DNA of 7,391 nucleotides. It comes from an uncultured Clostridia bacterium (GTDB taxonomy: Bacteria; Bacillota; Clostridia; Christensenellales; UBA1242). Below are positions 1 through 4,533 of this stretch, piece after piece. The translations under genes were made by a program, and so were the position numbers. Location: assembly GCA_947089305.1 (NCBI GenBank), contig CAMUJQ010000051.1, forward strand, positions 1 to 7,391, given 5' to 3'. The notes under the pieces are model-generated. The model saw only the letters and a list, made by a program, of their open reading frames with translations. It had not been told where the DNA came from and did not search any database. Within the stretch, counting starts at the first letter, position 1. Each line of letters opens with the position of its first letter.

Positions 1-2
1 TG

Positions 3-122
3 CCAAATAATAATGATACTTTTAATAATGGAAACACTCAAGGCTACAGACAAAATGGCAGTGACAACACAACAATGCCTAACTCAACTACAAGCCCTAA
101 CAATAGAAGTATTAATAGATAA
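3..122 (+). CDS. C-terminal tail of an unidentified protein (5' end outside window)
   Basis: The frame starting at base 3 is open from the window edge to a TAA at 120-122. It gives 39 residues that are almost entirely Asn, Ser, Thr, Gly, Gln and Pro, ending in SINR. This composition is typical of a disordered hydrophilic tail or linker, so the function of the main protein cannot be read. A competing frame starting at base 1 is also open, but it runs into the terminator stem and stops only at 166-168, whereas this frame stops 23 bases before the hairpin. I therefore prefer this one. The gene is the last of its transcription unit, closed by the hairpin at 146-174. Confidence 0.6.
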   Translation, partial: PNNNDTFNNGNTQGYRQNGSDNTTMPNSTTSPNNRSINR

Positions 123-145
123 AAAAATTAGCATTGAACTTTTTG

Positions 146-174
146 AAAAACTACAATTAAAGTTGTAGTTTTTT
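146..174 (+). terminator. Rho-independent terminator
   Basis: A perfect 11-bp stem pairs AAAAACTACAA (146-156) with TTGTAGTTTTT (163-173) across a 6-nt loop (157-162), and the right arm ends in a run of six T (169-174). It lies 23 nt after the stop of the left-edge gene and ends that transcription unit. The A-rich left arm could also support termination on the other strand. Confidence 0.85.
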
Positions 175-194
175 CATAATTAAAAATTATTACT

Positions 195-200
195 CATAAC
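195..200 (+). promoter_or_regulatory. Possible -10 element directly upstream of an ATG (leaderless candidate)
   Basis: CATAAC (195-200) resembles TATAAT at four positions, with TTTTCA (171-176) 18 nt upstream as a weak -35. Transcription starting about 7 nt downstream would begin at or next to the ATG at 208. No Shine-Dalgarno sequence lies before that ATG. The region is so AT-rich that a chance match is a real possibility. Confidence 0.3.
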
Positions 201-207
201 ATTTATT

Positions 208-885
208 ATGAATAAGATTTTTTGTTTTATGTTTTCACTTTTATTTTGTTTATTATTTTTTACTGGCTGCGAAATTGCAACTTCAGCAAAATTTAACAAA
301 TGTATTAGTGAAAATACTTTTGGTTTAGCATCTTTTAGTGACGAAACCTTTAAAGTTGATTATAAGTGGGGAAAAAGAGAAGACCCTTATTTAAGTGATG
401 GAAAAACCAGCGATTTAGTGGACTATGGGGTAATAACTGTTTTTAGTTTAAAGGGCAAGTTAAAAATTCACTCAGCAAGTTTTAAAATTACAATTGATGA
501 TAAACTTTATGAAGGAGATTTTTTAGTTAATCCTTATGATGCTTCTTTTGTTATTGATTTAAAGTTTATTCCTAAGCAAACTACAGATTTTGGTATTGAA
601 ATATTTAACGAAAATAAAAGTTATAAATACAATTTAAAAAATGTTTTATCTAGTGAAGATGCAGATTATTTAGAAGTAATAAAAATAGCTCAGGACACCT
701 TACAAAAAGTTATTAAAGAAAAAGTTACAAAAGGTGAAACTTATGAAATATATGTTCGTTTGATAAATAGTCAAAGCAAAGACTTTAAACCATGTTGGTA
801 TATTAGTGTTTATACTACAAAAAATCAACTTTTTGCAGTAGCAATTGACCCAAAAAGCAAAATAGTACTTGCTAGAAAAGTTTAA
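208..885 (+). CDS. Putative lipoprotein with a PepSY-like C-terminal segment
   Basis: This encodes a 225-residue secreted lipoprotein of unknown function. Residues 1-20 are a lipoprotein signal peptide: short basic start (MNK), then a Phe/Leu-rich hydrophobic core ending in FTGC, with Cys21 as the predicted lipidated residue. Phe at -3 is less usual than Leu. The mature part is hydrophilic and appears beta-rich. The last 30 residues (PCWYISVYTT, then FAVAIDPKSKIVLARKV) resemble the final strands of PepSY-like domains, which often end in a Wxvxv...iD..tGkvl pattern; this is a weak similarity judged by eye. The ATG at 208 is the only start that includes the full signal peptide, and no Shine-Dalgarno precedes it. 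The gene ends 41 bp before the next one, whose -35 lies inside this coding sequence. A role at the outer face of the membrane is likely; the substrate or partner is unknown. Confidence 0.75.
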   Translation: MNKIFCFMFSLLFCLLFFTGCEIATSAKFNKCISENTFGLASFSDETFKVDYKWGKREDPYLSDGKTSDLVDYGVITVFSLKGKLKIHSASFKITIDDKLYEGDFLVNPYDASFVIDLKFIPKQTTDFGIEIFNENKSYKYNLKNVLSSEDADYLEVIKIAQDTLQKVIKEKVTKGETYEIYVRLINSQSKDFKPCWYISVYTTKNQLFAVAIDPKSKIVLARKV

Positions 886-897
886 ATGGTGTATAAT
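869..897 (+). promoter_or_regulatory. Sigma-A-type promoter for the gene at 927
   Basis: TTGCTA (869-874) and a consensus TATAAT (892-897) are separated by exactly 17 nt. Transcription would start near 904, giving a leader of about 23 nt that contains the GAGGT ribosome site at 914-918. The -35 lies inside the 3' end of the upstream lipoprotein gene. The same TTGCTA -35 with 17-nt spacing occurs at the pgk promoter. Confidence 0.7.
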
Positions 898-913
898 TAG
901 ACTAAATTTATGT

Positions 914-918
914 GAGGT
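914..918 (+). promoter_or_regulatory. Ribosome binding site that decides the start at GTG 927
   Basis: GAGGT (914-918) matches the anti-Shine-Dalgarno core and lies 8 nt upstream of GTG 927. It would be inside the coding sequence if translation began at GTG 912, which has no such site before it. An ATG at 910 is followed immediately by TGA and is not a usable start. Confidence 0.55.
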
Positions 919-926
919 TTAGTGAA

Positions 927-1619
927 GTGAAGAATTTAGTCGTTAAAACAATTTTTATATCAGCACTTATGTTTTTGTGCTTAGCATTTAGTATTTTAGG
1001 AATACTTAGTGTTTCTATGCCTTTAAATATGTCTAAATTCTACGCTAACTTAGGAATGAAAGAACTAAGCCTTGATTGTAGTCACATTTATTATAAAGCA
1101 AGTAGTGACATTAATGACCAATTTACAATGTTTAATCAAGCGGTGCAAGCAAAAAATTATGAGTACACAAAAAGATATGCAAAAAAATTGATTGATAACG
1201 AATATTTAAGTGATTTTGTTATTTATTTAAACGAATTACATCCAAGTAATATTTATCTACAAAATGAAGCAAATAGAATTTATCAAAACTATGTGGAAGC
1301 TTTAAATAATACAAAACAAAAAGATAATGCAATTGAGTTTGCTTTTAATAATCTTGAAGTTCAAGAGGCAAATGAAAAGTTTTGTTTTGCAGTTTATGGG
1401 TTAGATAAAAAAGTAAATTTTTCTAGTGCTCAAAAAACTTTAATTAAAGATAAATATCAAGAGCTTTTAGATTACTTTAACAAAGAAACGGGTTTAAATA
1501 AAGGGGTTGCAGCTGTTAGACTTAGTGAAATGTTAAGTGTAATTTTTAGATTTGAAGAACAAAGTAAATATCAAAACACTTTTGACTTAGTAAAAGCCGA
1601 ACTTAAATTGTGGGCATAA
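927..1619 (+). CDS. Membrane-anchored protein of unknown function
   Basis: I do not recognise this protein. From GTG 927 it has 230 residues: a short basic N-terminus (MKNLVVK), one strongly hydrophobic segment (about residues 6-30), and then a hydrophilic, apparently mostly helical domain of about 200 residues. The spacing of Tyr, Ala and Leu (for example KNYEYTKRYAKKLIDNEYL and YQNYVEALNNTKQKDNAIEFA) is reminiscent of TPR-like helical pairs, but no repeat is clear. The likely topology is a signal anchor with the domain outside. A start at GTG 912 is possible (235 residues), but I chose GTG 927 because GAGGT at 914-918 sits 8 nt before it and the protein then begins at the usual short charged n-region. 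It has its own promoter (869-897) and is followed after 45 nt by hflX, across an inverted repeat that starts at its stop codon. Confidence 0.75.
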   Translation: MKNLVVKTIFISALMFLCLAFSILGILSVSMPLNMSKFYANLGMKELSLDCSHIYYKASSDINDQFTMFNQAVQAKNYEYTKRYAKKLIDNEYLSDFVIYLNELHPSNIYLQNEANRIYQNYVEALNNTKQKDNAIEFAFNNLEVQEANEKFCFAVYGLDKKVNFSSAQKTLIKDKYQELLDYFNKETGLNKGVAAVRLSEMLSVIFRFEEQSKYQNTFDLVKAELKLWA

Positions 1620-1657
1620 AGTGTTTACACAAATTTAAATTTATGCCTTTTAAAAGG
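1613..1657 (+). promoter_or_regulatory. Inverted repeat and ribosome-site palindrome upstream of hflX
   Basis: GGCATAAA (1613-1620) and TTTATGCC (1640-1647) form a perfect 8-bp inverted repeat with a 19-nt loop, followed by TTTT (1648-1651). The left arm overlaps the TAA stop (1617-1619) of the upstream gene. The palindrome CCTTTTAAAAGG (1646-1657) begins in the right arm and includes part of the hflX ribosome site (AAGGGG, 1654-1659). The two structures share bases 1646-1647 and so compete, a layout suited to translational coupling or attenuation. The structure is seen; the function is inferred. Confidence 0.4.
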
Positions 1658-1664
1658 GGTACTT

Positions 1665-2744
1665 ATGAAAGAAGATTTAGTAAAAGCTGTTTTGGTTTAT
1701 GCAAATGTAAAAGGCGAGTCTAACGATGTTAATCGCGATTTAGATGAACTTAGTTTACTTTGTGGTGCATGTAAAATTAATGAAGTGGGTAGATTAACAC
1801 AAAATATAAATGAAATTAATCCAGCAACTCTTATTGGTGAAGGAAAGTTACAAGAGTTAGTTAATTTAGTAAAAGAAACAAATGCTGATGCCGTTGTTTT
1901 TGAAAATGATTTATCTGGCAGTAAAATAAAAAACATTGAAGATGCAACAGGTGTGCAAGTATTAACGCGTAGTATGGTAATTTTAGATATATTTGCTTCT
2001 CGAGCAAAAACGGCAGAAGGTAAATTACAAACTGAAATTGCTGAATTGAAATATATGTCAACTCGTTTAACTCATAGTGAAACAATGCTTGGAAAATATA
2101 AAAGCAGTGTTGGTATGCGTGGGCCGGGGGAAACAAAACTTGAACTTGATAGGCGTAAAATTAAAGATAGAATTTTTAAACTTGAAAAAGAGTTGAAAGC
2201 TGTTGAAAAACAAAAAGATGTCTCTTTAGAAAAACGTCAAAAAAGCAGTGTAAAAACTGTTGCATTAGTTGGATATACAAATGCAGGAAAATCCACATTA
2301 TTTAATGCAATAACAAAAGCAGATGTTTTTGCGAAGAATATGTTGTTTGCAACACTTGATACAACAAGTAGAAGGGTTTACATAAGCCAAGATAAACAGT
2401 TTATTTTAAGTGATACAGTTGGCTTTGTGAACAAACTTCCACATGAATTTATAGAGGCATTTAAAAGCACTTTAAAAGAGGCTGTAAATTGCGATGTGTT
2501 GCTAATTGTAGTAGATGCAACAAGTAAAAATGCTAAAAAAGAATATGATGTTGTTTTAAATGTTTTAGATGAAATAAACGCAACTAATTCTAAACAAATT
2601 ATAGTTTTAAACAAATGTGACCAAGTTATAAATAAAGAGCAAGTTGAAGCTATTAAACAATCAGCTAACAACGTAGTGGAAATATCAGCATTAAAGAAAA
2701 TTAATTTAGATTTATTAAAAACCAAAATTGCAGAAAACATTTAA
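1665..2744 (+). CDS. hflX: GTPase HflX, ribosome-splitting/rescue factor
   Basis: HflX is a cytoplasmic GTPase that binds the 50S subunit and in studied bacteria splits stalled or hibernating 70S ribosomes under stress. The 359-residue protein has the N-terminal HflX domain (TLIGEGKLQEL at 55-65), the signature MRGPGETKLELDRR (151-164), and a helical charged linker (165-195). The G domain follows: G1 GYTNAGKST (203-211), switch I Thr in ATLDTTSR (229-236), G3 DTVGF (250-254), the HflX-type replacement of DxxG, G4 NKCD (316-319) and G5 SALKK (341-345). All key residues are present. It is shorter than the E. coli protein, with little beyond the G domain, which is common in Firmicutes. AAGGGG at 1654-1659 lies 5 nt before the ATG. 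A strong hairpin terminator begins at its stop codon. Read-through from the promoter at 869-897 is likely, since no clear separate promoter is seen. Confidence 0.96.
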   Translation: MKEDLVKAVLVYANVKGESNDVNRDLDELSLLCGACKINEVGRLTQNINEINPATLIGEGKLQELVNLVKETNADAVVFENDLSGSKIKNIEDATGVQVLTRSMVILDIFASRAKTAEGKLQTEIAELKYMSTRLTHSETMLGKYKSSVGMRGPGETKLELDRRKIKDRIFKLEKELKAVEKQKDVSLEKRQKSSVKTVALVGYTNAGKSTLFNAITKADVFAKNMLFATLDTTSRRVYISQDKQFILSDTVGFVNKLPHEFIEAFKSTLKEAVNCDVLLIVVDATSKNAKKEYDVVLNVLDEINATNSKQIIVLNKCDQVINKEQVEAIKQSANNVVEISALKKINLDLLKTKIAENI

Positions 2745-2768
2745 GTCGCAAAATTTTGCGACTTTTTT
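2743..2768 (+). terminator. Rho-independent terminator of hflX
   Basis: The 22-nt palindrome at 2743-2764 (AAGTCGCAAAA paired with TTTTGCGACTT) contains a GTCGC/GCGAC core and runs into T2763-T2768. It begins within the TAA stop of hflX (2742-2744), so the stop codon is part of the stem. It insulates hflX from the Cys-rich gene. Confidence 0.9.
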
Positions 2769-2797
2769 GTAACACAATTTATAAAAGGTCATATTAT
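2769..2797 (+). promoter_or_regulatory. Probable promoter for the Cys-rich gene
   Basis: After the hflX terminator, TATTAT (2792-2797) is a five-of-six match to the -10. GTAACA (2769-2774) lies 17 nt upstream, and TTGTAA (2767-2772) would give a spacing of 19. Transcription would start near 2804, giving a leader of about 80 nt that carries a GGGAGG at its 5' end and AAGGAG just before the coding sequence. The -35 is weak; the position after a terminator supports the call. Confidence 0.4.
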
Positions 2798-2868
2798 GTA
2801 GTATAGGGAGGAAATAATTAAAGAACAAAAGAAAAACTTTTACATAAAAATTGACTCAAAATTTACAA

Positions 2869-2874
2869 AAGGAG
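2869..2874 (+). promoter_or_regulatory. Ribosome binding site deciding ATG 2883
   Basis: AAGGAG (2869-2874) is 8 nt before ATG 2883 and 5 nt before the in-frame GTG at 2880. The usual spacing favours the ATG. A second strong site, GGGAGG (2806-2811), lies further upstream without an ATG, GTG or TTG at a normal distance. Confidence 0.6.
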
Positions 2875-2882
2875 AAACAGTG

Positions 2883-3089
2883 ATGAACTTTTTTGGCGGA
2901 AACAATTGCTGTGAGCCAAAATGCTGCAATTCTAGTTGTGATGTTTTATGGTTAATCATATTACTTAGCATCATAGGAAATTGTGGTTGTGGTTGCGGTT
3001 GCGATAATAATAACAACTGTGGCTGTGGAATGGACATTTGCACATTATTATTACTTATGTTATTCTTTGGTTGTGGCAAAAAATGCTAG
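2883..3089 (+). CDS. Cys-rich miniprotein with two hydrophobic segments
   Basis: This 68-residue protein has 14 cysteines (residues 9, 10, 14, 15, 19, 34, 36, 38, 40, 46, 48, 53, 64 and 68), arranged as CC, CC and a CGCGCGC run. Two hydrophobic stretches (about 21-32 and 52-63) alternate with the Cys/Gly/Asn-rich segments. Similar tiny proteins in Clostridia have been labelled 'chorion class high-cysteine protein', a name borrowed from insect eggshell proteins that says nothing about function. Short Gly/Cys or Gly/Tyr proteins with one hydrophobic stretch also occur among spore-coat and sporulation proteins. Metal binding, a disulfide-linked coat or a membrane peptide are all possible; none is shown. 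Two-strand context supports a real gene: its own leader, a good AAGGAG site, and a terminator 15 nt after the TAG. The in-frame GTG at 2880 is an alternative start. Confidence 0.75.
   Translation: MNFFGGNNCCEPKCCNSSCDVLWLIILLSIIGNCGCGCGCDNNNNCGCGMDICTLLLLMLFFGCGKKC
2982..3002 (+). repeat. Short in-frame hexanucleotide repeat encoding Cys-Gly
   Basis: Seven codons alternate TGT/TGC with GGT, i.e. hexamers TGTGGT, TGTGGT, TGCGGT and a final TGC, encoding CGCGCGC (residues 34-40 of the Cys-rich protein). It probably arose by short tandem duplication and could vary in copy number between strains. Confidence 0.55.
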
Positions 3090-3103
3090 TAATTAAATAA
3101 AAT

Positions 3104-3131
3104 AAAGGTCTGTAAATTACAGGCCTTTTTT
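3104..3131. terminator. Bidirectional terminator between convergent genes
   Basis: AAAGGTCTGTA (3104-3114) pairs with TACAGGCCTTT (3118-3128) with one G-T wobble (3109/3123) and a 3-nt loop, followed by T3126-T3131. On the minus strand the stem is followed by a T-rich stretch (complement of 3091-3106). It lies between the TAG at 3087-3089 and the minus-strand TAA at 3130-3132 and probably serves both genes. Confidence 0.85.
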
Positions 3132-3669
3132 AATTTACTAAGAATATAAATATTGCCAGTATTGATAAATATATGTTAATTATATGGCTAAATAAATATG
3201 GAGAAGTTGATTTATTTGCTAACTTATTATAAGTTGTATAAATTGATTGTGAACAGGTAAAAAGACTAAGTCCTAAAATTAAAACTACATACACATTTGT
3301 AAGTGCAAATATAAACATATTTAATAATAAAGTGATTAAATACATAATACATAACAAAAAGTTCAAATCTAAATTAAAACTTTTGTAACACTGCAATATA
3401 AAACATAGCATAAAAATTAAATTTAAAAATAGTGTAATGTAAAACCATAAATTTTTTGGCATAAAGTTAGGATAAACTAAATTGTAGTTATTTAAATATA
3501 TAAAAAATGAGGAAAGTAAGGTCATAAAAATTAAGGTTGTTAAATTAATAATTAATGAATATTTTTGAGGATTTTTTATTTTAAAAATCTTTTTTTGTTT
3601 TTTCTCTTTTTTAGAAATATTTTTTAATGAATCCTCTTTTTTATCTGTAACTTTTCTTGCAATTATCAT
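3130..3669 (-). CDS. Divergent TspO/MBR-like five-helix membrane protein
   Basis: The 179-residue protein has a Lys-rich cytoplasmic N-terminus (1-37, about one third Lys) and then five predicted membrane helices near 38-60, 74-94, 102-122, 123-142 and 157-178. The order of landmarks matches TspO/MBR, which binds porphyrins and related ligands: a Pro-rich loop with P67, P71 and W75 after helix 1 (family PxxxPPxWvF), an LLLN at 114-117 in helix 3 (family QLxLNxxWS), PY at 157-158 opening helix 5 (family PYxxW), and a final Asn179 (family LN end). Most conserved Trp residues of TspO are missing, so ligand binding may differ. The long charged N-terminus is also unusual. The similarity is judged by eye, and an unrelated small membrane protein remains possible. 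It has no Shine-Dalgarno, converges on the Cys-rich gene and diverges from the gene at 3750, 80 bp away. Confidence 0.55.
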   Translation of the reverse strand: MIIARKVTDKKEDSLKNISKKEKKQKKIFKIKNPQKYSLIINLTTLIFMTLLSSFFIYLNNYNLVYPNFMPKNLWFYITLFLNLIFMLCFILQCYKSFNLDLNFLLCIMYLITLLLNMFIFALTNVYVVLILGLSLFTCSQSIYTTYNKLANKSTSPYLFSHIINIYLSILAIFIFLVN

Positions 3670-3675
3670 ATTAAA

Positions 3676-3681
3676 AATATA
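3676..3681 (-). promoter_or_regulatory. -10 element six nt upstream of the minus-strand ATG (leaderless candidate)
   Basis: Read on the minus strand, TATATT (3681 down to 3676) matches TATAAT at five of six positions and ends six nt before the ATG at 3669-3667. Transcription would start about at the A of that ATG. No Shine-Dalgarno is present and no clear -35 was found. Confidence 0.3.
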
Positions 3682-3738
3682 TTTTAAAATTAATAAATTA
3701 ATGCCATAATATTTTTAAACAATAAAAATTTTATAACA

Positions 3739-3744
3739 TATACT
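3739..3744 (+). promoter_or_regulatory. -10 element five nt upstream of ATG 3750 (leaderless candidate)
   Basis: TATACT (3739-3744) is a five-of-six -10 match ending five nt before the ATG. Transcription would start at or within the start codon. There is no Shine-Dalgarno upstream, and the -35 is weak (TTAAAC, 3715-3720, 18 nt away). Confidence 0.35.
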
Positions 3745-3749
3745 GCATT

Positions 3750-4427
3750 ATGAAAATACTTTACATAAGAAGAAAAAACTTCACACAATTTTTATTAAAT
3801 AATTATTTAGATGCTAAGAAAACAGACATAATTATTTTTGCGCCCGATTGTATACCTTTTATTAATATTGATAATGAGCTTGAAGGCTTGTCGAATGATT
3901 TAACAAGTTTATGTTATTTATCTAAAACAATAGGGGTTACAATTATAGTTTTTTGCAAAGTATTATTATCTAAGGAATTAGATAAAGTTACAAATGCAGG
4001 GTTGGTTATAAGTGAAGGAAAGTTACTTGGAATATGTGAAGAAATTGATATTTATGATACTTCAAAAGTGACAAGTATTAATGTTTATGAAATTGATAAT
4101 CATAGAATTTGTGTTTTAGTTGGAAATAATTCTAAAGTTGCAGAATTTATTCAACTGGCACTTGATTATAAGTGTGATTTAATTATTAATGGGATTGACA
4201 ATTCTAGTGTAACTAACACAAATTTAGCTAGATATTTTTTACAAGAATTTAATCTTGCTTCAATTATTGCATCAAAAAACAAAGTTGAGGTTTTTGGCAA
4301 AAAAAAACAAGTTGAAAATAAAAAAAATGCAAGTGTCATATATTTAAATAAATTAGGGTCAAAACGCATGCCAACTTATTTTAAATATTTACATAAGTCC
4401 ATATATTCAAATTTTAATGAAAACTAA
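3750..4427 (+). CDS. Nitrilase-fold (carbon-nitrogen hydrolase-like) protein lacking the catalytic triad
   Basis: The 225-residue protein follows the strand order of the nitrilase superfamily. DIIIFAPD (26-33) sits where active members have the 'vlPE' strand with the catalytic Glu. GVTIIVF (62-68) and NAGLVISEGKLLG (82-94) match the central strands ending in the yNsa.v...G.ilg pattern. HRICVLVGNN (118-127) matches 'kiGvlICyD', and KCDLIING (141-148) matches 'GadlIi.p'. The expected Glu-Lys-Cys triad is absent: Glu is replaced by Asp33, no Lys follows the central G.ilg strand (CEEIDIYD instead), and the nucleophile position is Gly125. The protein is also shorter than the usual 260-300. If the fold assignment is right, it is a non-catalytic paralogue. 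No Trp is present and there is no Shine-Dalgarno before the ATG. No terminator is seen before the pgk promoter. Confidence 0.5.
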   Translation: MKILYIRRKNFTQFLLNNYLDAKKTDIIIFAPDCIPFINIDNELEGLSNDLTSLCYLSKTIGVTIIVFCKVLLSKELDKVTNAGLVISEGKLLGICEEIDIYDTSKVTSINVYEIDNHRICVLVGNNSKVAEFIQLALDYKCDLIINGIDNSSVTNTNLARYFLQEFNLASIIASKNKVEVFGKKKQVENKKNASVIYLNKLGSKRMPTYFKYLHKSIYSNFNEN

Positions 4428-4467
4428 AAAATAAGTCAAAAAAGACATAAATTATTCGTTTAGGGGT

Positions 4468-4490
4468 TTAAAATTGTTGCTAAATTTTAA
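4468..4490 (+). repeat. Inverted repeat around the pgk -35 (possible operator)
   Basis: TTAAAATT (4468-4475) and AATTTTAA (4483-4490) are perfect 8-bp inverted arms that flank GTTGCTA, which contains the pgk -35. The placement suits a repressor site. The arms are pure A/T in an AT-rich region, so chance occurrence is plausible. Confidence 0.25.
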
Positions 4491-4505
4491 TTAAATTGGT
4501 AAAAT
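4477..4505 (+). promoter_or_regulatory. Promoter of the pgk-tpiA operon, extended -10
   Basis: TTGCTA (4477-4482) and TAAAAT (4500-4505) are 17 nt apart, and TGG (4497-4499) directly before the -10 supplies an extended -10 TG motif. Transcription would start near 4512, with AAGGGGA (4521-4527) as the ribosome site six nt before the ATG at 4534. Confidence 0.7.
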
Positions 4506-4533
4506 GAATTAATATCAAATAAGGGGAAATTAT

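Noticed and set aside
1..168. Alternative open frame starting at base 1 and ending at TAG 166-168.
   Set aside because: It would run through most of the terminator hairpin, and its composition is less consistent than the Asn/Ser/Thr-rich frame that stops before the hairpin.
1697..1936. Minus-strand open frames inside hflX (also 1861-2136, 2378-2740) and inside pgk (4707-5631).
   Set aside because: They are antisense shadows of well-conserved genes, with no recognisable protein character or ribosome sites.
2783..2801. AAAAGG followed by ATG TAG (2796-2801), a possible start-stop element upstream of the Cys-rich gene.
   Set aside because: It overlaps the likely -10 and lies upstream of the expected transcription start, so it is probably not in the mRNA.
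2840..3079. Minus-strand open frame opposite the Cys-rich gene (Gln/Pro-rich).
   Set aside because: Its Gln/Pro composition is the complement of the Cys-Gly repeat; the plus strand has the ribosome site and terminator.
4425..4450. Short GTC/GAC inverted repeat after the nitrilase-like gene as a terminator.
   Set aside because: The stem is only about 3 bp with an A-rich loop and no T-run; not a credible terminator.
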